Notes: generated from the sequence alone by a model not told the origin. A stretch of 64,000 nucleotides of DNA from Methylotenera sp. (GCF_030653755.1 NZ_JAURYU010000024.1:1-64000), one strand, 5' to 3'; shown: positions 31,859 through 41,972, counted from the first letter of the stretch. Program-made: numbers and translations.

Positions 31859-33703
31859 ATTAAACGATTTATGTGTTTGAATAAATTCACTATGAAATTT
31901 CTTAGATTGCTCTAGGAGCTCCCTATACGTTTTAACAAATACTTCACCTGTTCTCATGTAGGTTTTCTCTTTTGACTGAAAAACCCCTTCGGTTGACTTA
32001 CTGCCTCCAACTACATAACATACGACATTAGAAAAGCCACTTTCAGTTGCGTATTTATCTTTTAGAAATACGCCATACTCATATGCTTGTTCAATAGCTT
32101 TCTTGTCTATTTTATAGTTACTGCGCTTAATCTCAATAACATATAAAATTCCACCCATAGTATTACTACACAAAAAGTCTATCCGTTTATCATCTTCTTT
32201 CAAATCTTCTTCAGGGTATGTTTCTTTAAGTAATTTTGAATATGTAACCTCATCCTTAAACTCTAAAACTCTTGGATCAAGTAACCAAGAGAATTTTTTA
32301 AGGAAGTCATGTAAAGTTGGCACTTCTTTTGTCGTATCGTCTTCTAGTAACTTTTCAAAAGTATTTATAACTTCTACGCGCATAGTAGCAAGGGCGCTCA
32401 GCTCTTTTGTTTCTGTTATTTTCCAATTATTTAATAAATTAATAATCCTTGGGATTTCTTGTGATGGTACTGTGTTTGCTAATTCAGATGCATAATCTTT
32501 GAAAGACTGATGTGAAAACTGATTAATAACCCCTTGAACCATTTGTGTTGAATTCTTTATGTCTATTGAGGGGTCTTCCAATATTGGATCAACAATTTGT
32601 TCGGCTAATTTCCTTTCATATGGAACTAAACCCTTTTTCCATTCCAGAACATCAATTCCACTATGTTTTTTTATATCCTCAGATGCATCTCTATTTCTAT
32701 TTTTTTTCCACTCAACTCCTATTTTCTTTATAACATCTTGCAAGTAACTTTTGAGGGCTGTCGCTTCATCATGCTCCCAAATGAGTGAGTGCCTATCAGT
32801 ACTAATCACATCCTCTTCGAATTCATCTATAAAGTCGATTTCAAGGTAACCCGTCATATAAGTATGAACAAAATCGTTATCACGAATCCCATAAAACTCA
32901 GCCTCATTAACTATTTTTCCTCTCGAGGTTAAGTAAATCCCACGCATTGAAGTGTCTTTCAATGGAGTTTCTGGAGTAATGATTGTGCCTTTTATTCTAT
33001 TCCAATAGGGGTAAGTAGTACCAAACATGTCATTAGGAAATTCCCAATCATATTGCATTTTAAGTTCCGAAAATTTCATTTCGTTAGTTAGCTGAGTTAA
33101 GTTTTTATTATTCAAACTAACATTTACTTTTAGCTCATCAAATACCGTGAACTTTTTTGACAAACTTTTTACGATTAGATCTAAATCAAAAGAGCCTTTT
33201 CTTTTAACTTTCTTTAGAGTTAACTCAGTACCATTAGGTAAAGCAGTTGACTCATTTTTCTTTATTATTGGCGGATTATATTCACCCTTTAATCTTTCAA
33301 TTTCAATTAGATTCATCTCAAATTCATTTATATAACCATCCTTAATAGTTTTAATTAAGATTTCCGAACAAACGCCAAATACAGATAATTTACCCAAACC
33401 TTTTTTCCCAATTACAAGACGTTTTTTTATTGGGGTAAATCTCGACTCTACCTCAACACGTCTATTCCTACCTACCATTAGGTATTTATCGTTAATTTCA
33501 TCGAAACTCATCCCATGGCCGTTGTCCTTAATATAAATTTCTTTGCCACTCAGATTATCTACCAAGTTAATTTCCATTACGTCTGCATCTGCATCATATG
33601 CGTTTGAAATTAGCTCAGAGAGGACACTTGGTAATTGGGAATATAAAGATACACCTAAGTGTTTAATAGTTAGTGGGTCATATCTTAATGTTAGTTTGTC
33701 CAT
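31850..33703 (-). CDS. GHKL-type ATPase with C-terminal PD-(D/E)xK-like (DUF4263/Shedu-like) domain; putative restriction partner of the MTase
   Basis: N-box ELISNAYDADA, G1 DNGHGM, G2 GKKGLGKLS; C-terminal RIDFLCSNTMGGILYVIEIKRSN resembling D...ExK. Start chosen at MDKLTL. Confidence 0.8.
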   Translation of the reverse strand: MDKLTLRYDPLTIKHLGVSLYSQLPSVLSELISNAYDADADVMEINLVDNLSGKEIYIKDNGHGMSFDEINDKYLMVGRNRRVEVESRFTPIKKRLVIGKKGLGKLSVFGVCSEILIKTIKDGYINEFEMNLIEIERLKGEYNPPIIKKNESTALPNGTELTLKKVKRKGSFDLDLIVKSLSKKFTVFDELKVNVSLNNKNLTQLTNEMKFSELKMQYDWEFPNDMFGTTYPYWNRIKGTIITPETPLKDTSMRGIYLTSRGKIVNEAEFYGIRDNDFVHTYMTGYLEIDFIDEFEEDVISTDRHSLIWEHDEATALKSYLQDVIKKIGVEWKKNRNRDASEDIKKHSGIDVLEWKKGLVPYERKLAEQIVDPILEDPSIDIKNSTQMVQGVINQFSHQSFKDYASELANTVPSQEIPRIINLLNNWKITETKELSALATMRVEVINTFEKLLEDDTTKEVPTLHDFLKKFSWLLDPRVLEFKDEVTYSKLLKETYPEEDLKEDDKRIDFLCSNTMGGILYVIEIKRSNYKIDKKAIEQAYEYGVFLKDKYATESGFSNVVCYVVGGSKSTEGVFQSKEKTYMRTGEVFVKTYRELLEQSKKFHSEFIQTHKSFNSN

Positions 33704-33842
33704 GATTTTTCTCATTATTTTTACAAGGTTACACTTAACTAATATATTAAAACAAAAAGAGCCAAAGCTCCTTTTTGTTTTATACACCGCTCTCTCACTA
33801 AAACTCAAACAAAATATGGCTAACTGATTTCAGACAGCGTAG

Positions 33843-33865
33843 GGCGTACTCGCTTGCAGTACGCC
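33843..33865. repeat. Small perfect inverted repeat
   Basis: ggcgtact-cgcttgc-agtacgcc. Confidence 0.7.
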
Positions 33866-33900
33866 GTATGTAATGTTCCTTGTCGCCTCTAGGCGTCCAT

Positions 33901-33963
33901 GTATGGGCAGGCTCTGCCCACGCAGTCTTAAATATTTCGTGGGCAACAAGTTGTCCACCCTAC
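33901..33963. repeat. REP/BIME-like paired palindromes
   Basis: tgggcag-gct-ctgccca and gtgggcaac-aa-gttgtccaccctac in close convergent arrangement. Confidence 0.6.
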
Positions 33964-33989
33964 AAACTCAATGAAAAAGCCAGTAAATA

Positions 33990-34376
33990 CTATACTTTAA
34001 CTACCGCCACAGGATACTCCGCCACCACACTATCCGCTGTCATTAGTGTAATCCCTTCCACCGCCGTTTGCGCAACTAGCATACGGTCAAACGGGTCTTT
34101 GTGAATGTTAGGTAAAGTATCTACCCCGATTGCATGGGCACTGTTAATAGCGATTTCCAAATATCCGTTGTCTAGTAAATTACGCCTTAATACGGCTATA
34201 TCTACTTTAAAATCTTCTCGGCCTAGTTTGTTTTTAATAGAGATTTCCCACAGGCTGGCGGCACTAAAATAAAGCTGGTTTTCGGGGTCTTCAATTAAAG
34301 ATTTTGCTTTGTTTGAAAGCTGTTCTGGCTCGCCAGCTGCCAAGAGTATGATGTGCGTATCTAGTAATAATTTCAT
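33990..34376 (-). CDS. vapC: PIN-domain (VapC-like) toxin
   Basis: MKLLLDTHIILLAAGEPEQLSNKA..., LYFSAASLWEISIKNKLGR, DPFDRMLVAQ. Confidence 0.9.
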   Translation of the reverse strand: MKLLLDTHIILLAAGEPEQLSNKAKSLIEDPENQLYFSAASLWEISIKNKLGREDFKVDIAVLRRNLLDNGYLEIAINSAHAIGVDTLPNIHKDPFDRMLVAQTAVEGITLMTADSVVAEYPVAVVKV

Positions 34377-34377
34377 G

Positions 34378-34623
34378 CTAATTATTCCACCCCAAAAGCT
34401 TGGCAATTTCTGCTTTACCCATTTCATCAAAATCTTTGGGGGTACTGATCTGCCCTTGCATAAAACCTAATCTTTTTTTACTACTAGGTTCTGGCGCATC
34501 TATTTTCGTCACTTTTACCATCGGCTTACCTGCCTTGGCGATAATAAAAGATTCGCCATGCACAGCCTGATCAATCAGCTTAGATAACTGTGTTTTTGCT
34601 TCATGAATATTCACGGTTTGCAT
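34378..34623 (-). CDS. Phd/YefM-family antitoxin
   Basis: MQTVNIHEAKTQLSKLIDQAVHGESFIIAKAGKPMVKVTKI. Confidence 0.9.
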   Translation of the reverse strand: MQTVNIHEAKTQLSKLIDQAVHGESFIIAKAGKPMVKVTKIDAPEPSSKKRLGFMQGQISTPKDFDEMGKAEIAKLLGWNN

Positions 34624-34634
34624 CACAAACTCCA

Positions 34635-34658
34635 TTAAACTAAGTTAAGTTAGTTTAG
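34635..34658. promoter_or_regulatory. Putative TA autoregulatory operator
   Basis: taaactaa-gttaag-ttagttta inverted repeat directly upstream of the antitoxin start. Confidence 0.5.
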
Positions 34659-34862
34659 TTTAAATTGCAACGTCAGCCAAGTCAACAATTCAGCGGCCTC
34701 TTGGGCGAATATTGAGCAACATGCTTGAAACAAAATCCTGTTACGCTAAATTTTTACTTTTCACCCTGAGTTCATGGCCGAATAATCGGCATAAGCCTCC
34801 GCACCCACACCACCAGACAAGGTGTGGTTATCTGATACTTCATTCATTAATGCACCAGCCAA

Positions 34863-34934
34863 GTAGGGTGGGTTCTTGAACCCACGCGTAGCCAATCTTG
34901 CAATATTACAACACGTGGGGTTTTAACCCCACCC
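34863..34934. repeat. REP/BIME-like paired palindromes at the island right edge
   Basis: gtagggtgggttc-tt-gaacccacgcg ... cgtggggtt-tt-aaccccaccc. Confidence 0.65.
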
Positions 34935-34937
34935 AAA

Positions 34938-35078
34938 CTGCTCAATGAAAATTTCACAAGACGTACGTGATTACGCGGCAGAACAAGGCGTTTCAGAACA
35001 AGAAGCGCTGACCAAAGGTATGCAGGAAAAGCCATTGAGTTTGTGAAAAAAGGCTCAGAAGTTTATCAGAAGGTTTAA
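34938..35078 (+). pseudogene. thiC: Orphan thiC 3' end (last ~46 codons) with a 1-nt deletion
   Basis: Aligns to 30403-30544 with about 16 substitutions (all synonymous by hand) and one missing A (ggaaaagcc vs ggaaaaagcc). Confidence 0.95.
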
Positions 35079-35122
35079 TTAAACTGATCTTCTCAAGCTT
35101 TTATTCTTGATTTGATATCAAC

Positions 35123-35156
35123 AAAACAGACAGCTAATCGCTGGCTGTTTTGTTTT
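35123..35156 (+). terminator. Rho-independent terminator after the thiC remnant
   Basis: aaaacagacagc-taatc-gctggctgtttt followed by gtttt. Confidence 0.75.
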
Positions 35157-35229
35157 AAATTCAATCAATTGTATTCACGCCTTGCCAATAAAAAAGGCGT
35201 AAAATAGCAACATTCAAGGAAAAAAACTT

Positions 35230-36474
35230 TTGACTACTTTAAAACTCTCAAAAAAATCTGGTGACGCCCCAAGCAATGTGGCAAGTAAAGCACCTGTACG
35301 CCGCTCAAACACGCCTACGCGTGATCGCACAACTGCGCCAGTGAAACCACAACGCCCTAGCGAACCAGAAATGAGCGCACCAGCTCGCGCTAGAACTGAG
35401 CCTAAAGACCAAGCTAGGCCGCCGCGTCAGGATGCACCACGCCAACGTAACCATCGTCATGATGGTGCTTTGCATACGTCTACACCAAGAGAACAAACGC
35501 CAGATAGCCGTGCGCCATCACCGCGCCCAATTGACCCAGATGCACGCAGACCAGATGCTCACAGATTAGACAGCATGCAAACCACTCGCGATAGAGCAGA
35601 CCGTGAAGGTGCTTATCGTAACCCACCACGCCGTGGTGGCAAGGTGCGCGATGGTTTTGTGGCTAGCGAGTTTGATAAAAACCGTACTAATAAAGAAGCG
35701 TTTGCAGCCAAAGCAAACTCTAGCCAACCCGATTTACCTCGATTATCTAAAGTGATGGCGGAGCGTGGGCTTTGCTCTCGTCGTGAAGCGGATGAGTGGA
35801 TTGTGAACGGCTGGGTCAAGGTCAACGATGAAATCGTCGATACCTTAGGCTCACGCATTTCACCAGATGCTGAAATTGTGATTAGCAGCTATGCACAAGA
35901 ATATCAGGCTGAAAATGTCACCATTATTTTGCATAAGCCTGTGGGTTATGTAAGTGGGCAAGCTGAAGATGGATATCAGCCAGCCATCGTATTAGTCCAT
36001 CCAGACAACCAGTGGGAAGATGATCCAGAACTGCATCACCATCATCCTAAGCAGTTTCACCGCGGCATGTTACATGGCTTAGCGCCAGCAGGCCGCTTAG
36101 ATATTGATTCAACAGGTATGTTAGTGCTCACTCAAGATGGCCGCATTGCGCGCCATTTGATTGGTGAAGATTCTACCGTTGAAAAAGAGTACCTAGTGCG
36201 TGTGACTGGTGAACTAAGTGATGCTGACTTAAAACGCTTAAATTTCGGCTTAAGTTTAGATGGCGTGAAATTAAAACCTGCTAAAGTAAGCTGGCAAAAT
36301 GAAGACCAGTTACGCTTTGTATTACGCGAAGGTAAAAAACGCCAAATTCGCCGCATGTGTGAAATGGTGGGGCTACATGTTGTAGGCTTAAAACGTATCC
36401 GTATCGGCAGTGTTAATTTAGGGAAATTACCAGTAGGTGAGTGGCGCTATTTACGCAATGATGAACGTTTTTAA
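35230..36474 (+). CDS. rluB: Ribosomal large subunit pseudouridine synthase (RluB/RsuA family) with long Arg/Pro-rich N-terminal extension
   Basis: LSKVMAERGLCSRREADEWI S4 domain, HGLAPAGRLDIDSTGMLVLTQDG, EGKKRQIRRMCEMVGLHV. Confidence 0.85.
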   Translation: MTTLKLSKKSGDAPSNVASKAPVRRSNTPTRDRTTAPVKPQRPSEPEMSAPARARTEPKDQARPPRQDAPRQRNHRHDGALHTSTPREQTPDSRAPSPRPIDPDARRPDAHRLDSMQTTRDRADREGAYRNPPRRGGKVRDGFVASEFDKNRTNKEAFAAKANSSQPDLPRLSKVMAERGLCSRREADEWIVNGWVKVNDEIVDTLGSRISPDAEIVISSYAQEYQAENVTIILHKPVGYVSGQAEDGYQPAIVLVHPDNQWEDDPELHHHHPKQFHRGMLHGLAPAGRLDIDSTGMLVLTQDGRIARHLIGEDSTVEKEYLVRVTGELSDADLKRLNFGLSLDGVKLKPAKVSWQNEDQLRFVLREGKKRQIRRMCEMVGLHVVGLKRIRIGSVNLGKLPVGEWRYLRNDERF

Positions 36475-36535
36475 ATGACGTTTGATTTGTCCGTTAATTA
36501 ATTAGCCATTGATTAAATAAAGAAAGGGTTTTGGT

Positions 36536-36925
36536 TTGGGATTATTTGATAGTTTAGCTGGTGCAGTGTTAGGCAATATGGGTGGCGATAAAGGCGCTAT
36601 GTTGCAAATTGCCATGGATTTATTTAAACAGCATGGTGGCCTAGAAGGCATACTAACCAAGTTTAATGAAGCTGGCTTTAGTGAACAAACTGCCTCTTGG
36701 GTAAGCCAAGGCGATAACTTGCCAATCTCTGCCGAACAAATCATCCAAGTGCTGGGTCGCGATAGCATTGCAAGTATCGCTGAAAAACTCACCCTATCAC
36801 CAACCGATATCAGTAAGAAAATTGCCGAATATCTACCGCAAGCCATCGACAAAATGACACCGAATGGAAAAGTAGATGGCAACTCAGGCAATCTGCTTGC
36901 GGCTGTCATGGGCATGCTTAAATAA
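36536..36925 (+). CDS. YidB/DUF937-family protein
   Basis: GLFDSLAGAVLGNMGG and QIIQVLGRDSIASIAEKLTLSPTDISKKIAEYLPQAIDKMTPNG. Confidence 0.85.
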   Translation: MGLFDSLAGAVLGNMGGDKGAMLQIAMDLFKQHGGLEGILTKFNEAGFSEQTASWVSQGDNLPISAEQIIQVLGRDSIASIAEKLTLSPTDISKKIAEYLPQAIDKMTPNGKVDGNSGNLLAAVMGMLK

Positions 36926-37105
36926 CCATCTAAAACTTTGAAAGCTGGATTTAATAGAAAAGGTCTATACCCTTTCTGTGTTAATCACACAGATATTTTG
37001 CATCAATGCTGTTACCATCAAGATGCAAGCTAAATACACTACATTAATATTGACTTACTAGCTTTACCGTCACTTTAAAACCTCTTTCTCTATTGAAATC
37101 AACAT

Positions 37106-37933
37106 ATGGATATCTTGTTATTACTTAAGGCCGCCTTACTTGGTATTGTTGAAGGCGCTACCGAATTTTTACCCATCTCCAGCACAGGCCATTTAATACT
37201 GGCTGGCGACCTGCTCAACTTTATGAACCATGAAAAACGCAACGTATTTGATATTGCGATTCAACTAGGTGCCATATTGGCCGTGGTGTGGGAATACCGT
37301 GCGCGCTTTGTGAGTACATTTGCTGGGATTGGGCGCGACCCAATTGCCAACCGCTTAATCGTTAACTTATCCATTGCTTTCTTGCCACTTGCTATCTTGG
37401 GTTTAACGTTCGGTGACCTCATCAAAGCTTATCTATTCAAACCCGTGCCAGTCGCGATGGCATTTATTATTGGCGCGTTTATTATTTTCTGGGCAGAGAA
37501 ACGTAAGCATACCGTCACCATAGAAACCGTTGATGACATTCGCCCTATCGATGCTTTAAAACTCGGCCTTGCACAAGCCGTTGCGCTGATTCCTGGTATG
37601 TCGCGTTCTGGCTCAACCATTATTGGTGGCTTATTTTTTGGGTTATCTCGTAAAGCGGCTGCGGAATTTTCATTTTTCCTCGCGGTACCTACGCTAGGCA
37701 TCGCCTCTATTTACTCGATGTACAAAGACAGCGCCCTCATTAGCATGGATGACATGGGCGCATGGGCAATGGGGTTTATATTTTCTTTTATTAGTGCCAT
37801 GATTGCGGTTAGAGCGCTTATTCGCTATGTTAGCCACCATGATTTCACGATTTTTGCATGGTACCGCCTTGCGTTTGGCGTAATTGTACTAGTGACGGCC
37901 TATACAGGCTTAGTGAACTGGACTGTGCATTAA
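37106..37933 (+). CDS. uppP: Undecaprenyl-diphosphatase
   Basis: GIVEGATEFLPISSTGHLIL, LIPGMSRSGSTIIGG. Confidence 0.95.
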   Translation: MDILLLLKAALLGIVEGATEFLPISSTGHLILAGDLLNFMNHEKRNVFDIAIQLGAILAVVWEYRARFVSTFAGIGRDPIANRLIVNLSIAFLPLAILGLTFGDLIKAYLFKPVPVAMAFIIGAFIIFWAEKRKHTVTIETVDDIRPIDALKLGLAQAVALIPGMSRSGSTIIGGLFFGLSRKAAAEFSFFLAVPTLGIASIYSMYKDSALISMDDMGAWAMGFIFSFISAMIAVRALIRYVSHHDFTIFAWYRLAFGVIVLVTAYTGLVNWTVH

Positions 37934-38011
37934 AGTAAAAATAACAATATGAACGAACTATACTGATGATGCCAAAAAACTAATCATCAATATGACTTAG
38001 AAGGTGACATT

Positions 38012-40723
38012 ATGAAAAAATTATTGAAATACAGTCTGTTTGGCATTGCTGGCTTGGTTGCCTTGCTGGTTTTGGTCGTTCCTATCATCTATGCCACGTT
38101 CAACCCGAATGATTACAAGCCGCTTATCATTAAGCTAGTGCAAGAGAAAAAACAGCGCACGCTTAATATTGAAGGTGACATTAAGCTCGCTTTCTGGCCA
38201 AAAATTGGGGCAGACTTAGGCAAAGTTTCCATTTCAGAGCACAAGTCTGACCAAACCTTTGCCTCTATTCAAGGCGCTAAAGTGGCGCTTGCCCTGCTAC
38301 CTTTGCTCAAAAAAGAGCTAGTAGTCGATACTATCTACATTGATGGTGCTCAAGCAAACATCATTAAATATAAAGACGGCACCACAAACTTTGATGACCT
38401 TTTAAGCAAAGATGAAGAAGAGTCTGAACAAATTAAGTTTGATGTTGATGGTGTAAAAGTCACAAACTCAGCCGTCACCTATTCCGATGAAGGCACTGGT
38501 GCTAAATATGCACTATCTAAATTTAATTTAAACGCAGGTCACGTTGCATTAGCCCAGCCATTTGATTTAGCCACCGACTTTAGCGCTACAGCAAACCAAC
38601 CTGCAGTCGCGGTAGATGTAAAACTAAAAGGTAACTTTTTGGCAGACCCTGAAGCTAAACATTTTGCGGCAAAAGACTTAGATGCCTCAGTTAAAGGTGA
38701 TTTGTTAGGTGGTAAAAACATAGACATTACCATGAGTGGTGACGTAGATGCCAAACCTGAAACACGCGAATTCTTAATTGATAGCCTAAAACTGGCGTTA
38801 ACTGGCCAATTTGACGGTGCTAAAGTTGCGGTAGATTTAAACGCACCCGCACTGATTGCGCAAAAAGATGAAGTCACCAGCAAAAAAATCACCGTCAGCT
38901 TAAGTCAAGAAAAAGCGAGCGACTCATTTAAAGCAAGTTTGGTATTAGCTGATATTAAAGGCTCGCCTAAAGCCTTACAAAGCAGTGGTATTAGTGGTGA
39001 AATTACTGGCACACAAGGCAAACGTAGCATTAACGGTAAGTTTTCATCTCCTTTCCAAGGTAATCTTGAAAGTTTGATTTTTGACTTACCTAAACTTGCT
39101 GGCAATATAGACATTAAAGACCCTGCTATTCCTAATGGTAGCGCTAAAGTCAATTTCGACTTAAGTTTACATACCGACGCTAAACAAGAACAAGTAAATA
39201 GCAAGTTCTTGATGAACGTTGATAACACCAAACTTAATGGTGATGTGGCTGTCACCAGCTTTAAAAAACCGAATATTAAATTCAATTTAAATGCTGATAC
39301 TTTAGATTTAAACAAGCTACTAGGTACTAGTAAAGCCGAGAAAACTGATCCCAAAAAAGCTGAATCTGCAAACCAAAAGCCTGCCGATTTATCTGCATTA
39401 GCGAATCTACTATTAGATGGAAAAATCAATATCGGCAATATTATTTACGATAAATATCGCTTATCAGGCCTAAATGTCAACATTAAAGCCGATGGTCAAA
39501 AATTGGCGTTATCAGGCCTAAATGTTAAGTTTGATGATAGCCAAATTAAGGGTGGCTTAGGGATTAGCCAGTTTAATAAACCGCTTTATACATTTGATCT
39601 TGATATCGACCAACTTAACCTTGATAAATACATTATTGCAAGTGACAAGCCAGCTGAAACTAAAACCAGTACCAAGGCCAACAAGGGGGATGACCCAATT
39701 GATTTAAGCGCGCTTAAAGCTTTGAATGCAAACGGCTCAATACGTATCGGCAACTTAAGATACGGTAAAACGAAAGCCTCAAACGTACGTGTTGATCTAA
39801 AAGCCGAAAACGGTATTGCGACAATTGCACCTCTATCTGCAAATTTGTATCAAGGCAGTATGAACGGCTCACTTAGCGTTGACGCGCGTAACACACCAAG
39901 CATTGCGTTTAAGCAAGACATGAAAGGCATTGCGATTGGCCCTTTGTTGGTTGATGCCATTAACAACGACATGTTAGATGGCAGAGGCTCGCTCAATGTG
40001 GATGTGAGCGCTTCTGGCAATACCGTTGGCGCAATGAAAAAAGCGCTCAATGGTAAATCCTCACTGCAACTTGCCGATGGTGCAATCAAAGGCATTGATA
40101 TCGCAGGCACCATTCGCAATGCAAAATCTAAGCTCAATATCCTCAAAGGCCAAAGCACTATTGGCGCTGATCAAACACAAAAAACTGACTTCAGTGAATT
40201 AACAGCCTCATTCGATATTAAAAATGGCGTCGCGCACAATGAAGACCTCGCCATGAAAGCCCCTATTTTAAGGTTAGCAAAAGGCGATAGTCGTGGTGAT
40301 GTGGATATCGCTAATGAAACCATTAATTATTTAGCCAAACCAACCATTGTTAAATCAATCCAAGGGCAAGGCGGCGCTGACTTAGATGCACTCGCTGGCG
40401 TTGCTATCCCAATTAAAGTAACAGGTACTTTCTCAGCGCCTAAATATGGTGTTGACTTTGCCTCGCTTGGCACTGCGATTGCTAAATCTAACCCACTCGA
40501 TAAAGTAGGTGGCGATAAAGCTGGTGCTGCTAAAGGCTTAATAGGTGACGGTGACAAAGTAGATGCCCTAAAAGGCTTATTAGGTAAAAGCAAGCCAACA
40601 GAAACTGCACCAAGCACTGCTAACGCTACTACAGATAGCACAACTACCGAACAACCAAAATCTGCTGAAGAAATTGCAAAAGAAAAAGCTGAGAAAAAAC
40701 TTAAAAAACTCCTTAACTTTTAA
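38012..40723 (+). CDS. AsmA-family protein
   Basis: N-terminal TM, AsmA-like repeats, MKGIAIGPLLVDAINNDMLDGRGSLNVDVSASG. Confidence 0.88.
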   Translation: MKKLLKYSLFGIAGLVALLVLVVPIIYATFNPNDYKPLIIKLVQEKKQRTLNIEGDIKLAFWPKIGADLGKVSISEHKSDQTFASIQGAKVALALLPLLKKELVVDTIYIDGAQANIIKYKDGTTNFDDLLSKDEEESEQIKFDVDGVKVTNSAVTYSDEGTGAKYALSKFNLNAGHVALAQPFDLATDFSATANQPAVAVDVKLKGNFLADPEAKHFAAKDLDASVKGDLLGGKNIDITMSGDVDAKPETREFLIDSLKLALTGQFDGAKVAVDLNAPALIAQKDEVTSKKITVSLSQEKASDSFKASLVLADIKGSPKALQSSGISGEITGTQGKRSINGKFSSPFQGNLESLIFDLPKLAGNIDIKDPAIPNGSAKVNFDLSLHTDAKQEQVNSKFLMNVDNTKLNGDVAVTSFKKPNIKFNLNADTLDLNKLLGTSKAEKTDPKKAESANQKPADLSALANLLLDGKINIGNIIYDKYRLSGLNVNIKADGQKLALSGLNVKFDDSQIKGGLGISQFNKPLYTFDLDIDQLNLDKYIIASDKPAETKTSTKANKGDDPIDLSALKALNANGSIRIGNLRYGKTKASNVRVDLKAENGIATIAPLSANLYQGSMNGSLSVDARNTPSIAFKQDMKGIAIGPLLVDAINNDMLDGRGSLNVDVSASGNTVGAMKKALNGKSSLQLADGAIKGIDIAGTIRNAKSKLNILKGQSTIGADQTQKTDFSELTASFDIKNGVAHNEDLAMKAPILRLAKGDSRGDVDIANETINYLAKPTIVKSIQGQGGADLDALAGVAIPIKVTGTFSAPKYGVDFASLGTAIAKSNPLDKVGGDKAGAAKGLIGDGDKVDALKGLLGKSKPTETAPSTANATTDSTTTEQPKSAEEIAKEKAEKKLKKLLNF

Positions 40724-40779
40724 GTAGTTTAAGTGAATCAACTCGAGCCATTACCCATTACTCACACTCCATACTGTTT

Positions 40780-41838
40780 ATGACTGACTTTGCCAACCGC
40801 CTCATTGCTTGGCAAAAGGTGCATGGGCGCCATGACCTGCCCTGGCAAAACACCACAGACCCTTATGCAATTTGGGTGTCAGAAATCATGCTTCAGCAAA
40901 CTCAAGTCTCTGCTGTGATTGGTTACTACGCTAAATTTATGGCGCGGTTTCCAACGATTGCCGCGTTGGCGAATGCCACCCAAGACGAAGTATTACAACA
41001 TTGGAGTGGTCTTGGCTATTACTCAAGAGCGCGTAACCTGCACAATGCCGCACAAACCATCGTAGACGAGCATAGTGGCATGTTCCCACAAGACTTCGAC
41101 ACCATACAAACACTCTCTGGCATTGGGCGCTCTACAGCCGCCGCAATCGCCTCCTTTGCTTTTCATCAAGTGCAAACGATACTGGATGGCAATGTTAAAC
41201 GCGTACTGACTAGGCACTTTGCAATTGCAGGCTGGCCTAGCACCCCAAAAATTGAAAAAGCACTATGGCAACTAGCTGAGAAGCTATTGCCGCAGTCCGA
41301 CATGGTTGCCTATACTCAAGGACTGATGGACTTAGGCGCAACTATCTGCACTAGAAGCAAGCCTAAATGTACTACATGCCCATTAAATGAAAGTTGTTTG
41401 GCGCGCCAACAAAACCTCACAACTATCTTGCCTACACCCAAGCCCAAAAAGAGCATTCCAGAAAAAAACACAACCATGCTCATTTTGCGACAGGGCAATG
41501 AAATCATGCTCATCAAACGCCCATCTAGCGGCATTTGGGGTGGCTTATGGAGTTTCCCAGAGTACGACGAAAACACGCTAACAAGCAATGATTATGCAAC
41601 GATTGCCCTCAATCAGTTTGGCATCTCAGCCACGGCAGACAGCGCACTACCAACGTTTAGTCATGCATTTACCCACTTCAAGCTACATATCAAACCACAA
41701 CCCTTAACTATTACAAAACAAACGCTACAAGCAAGAGAAGCAGGCTTTATCTGGCTAAATATCGAAGATGCGATAGGCGCAGCAATCCCTACGCCTATAC
41801 GAAATATTCTCTTATACCTACACAAGCACCCATCTTAA
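40780..41838 (+). CDS. mutY: A/G-specific adenine glycosylase
   Basis: MLQQTQVSAVIGYY, HhH LSGIGRSTAAAIASFAF, Fe-S CTRSKPKCTTCPLNESC, C-terminal NUDIX-like domain. Confidence 0.96.
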   Translation: MTDFANRLIAWQKVHGRHDLPWQNTTDPYAIWVSEIMLQQTQVSAVIGYYAKFMARFPTIAALANATQDEVLQHWSGLGYYSRARNLHNAAQTIVDEHSGMFPQDFDTIQTLSGIGRSTAAAIASFAFHQVQTILDGNVKRVLTRHFAIAGWPSTPKIEKALWQLAEKLLPQSDMVAYTQGLMDLGATICTRSKPKCTTCPLNESCLARQQNLTTILPTPKPKKSIPEKNTTMLILRQGNEIMLIKRPSSGIWGGLWSFPEYDENTLTSNDYATIALNQFGISATADSALPTFSHAFTHFKLHIKPQPLTITKQTLQAREAGFIWLNIEDAIGAAIPTPIRNILLYLHKHPS

Positions 41839-41972
41839 TTTGATAAGGCCTTGCTCTATGCCTTGCTAAGGCGTAGGATTAAATCATATCGATGCTTAAA
41901 TATTAGATTGAATCTAACGTTAAAACTACGGTCATACCACGTCATCTAACAACAATCATAGGAGAAATAAAC

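Noticed and set aside
34847-35035. 62-aa minus-strand ORF
   Set aside because: Runs through the REP-like pair and antisense to the thiC remnant; no coding support.
37000-37050. Short inverted repeats (ttgcatc/gatgcaa; tctgtg/cacaga) upstream of uppP
   Set aside because: Short arms, AT-rich context and no clear link to a regulator.
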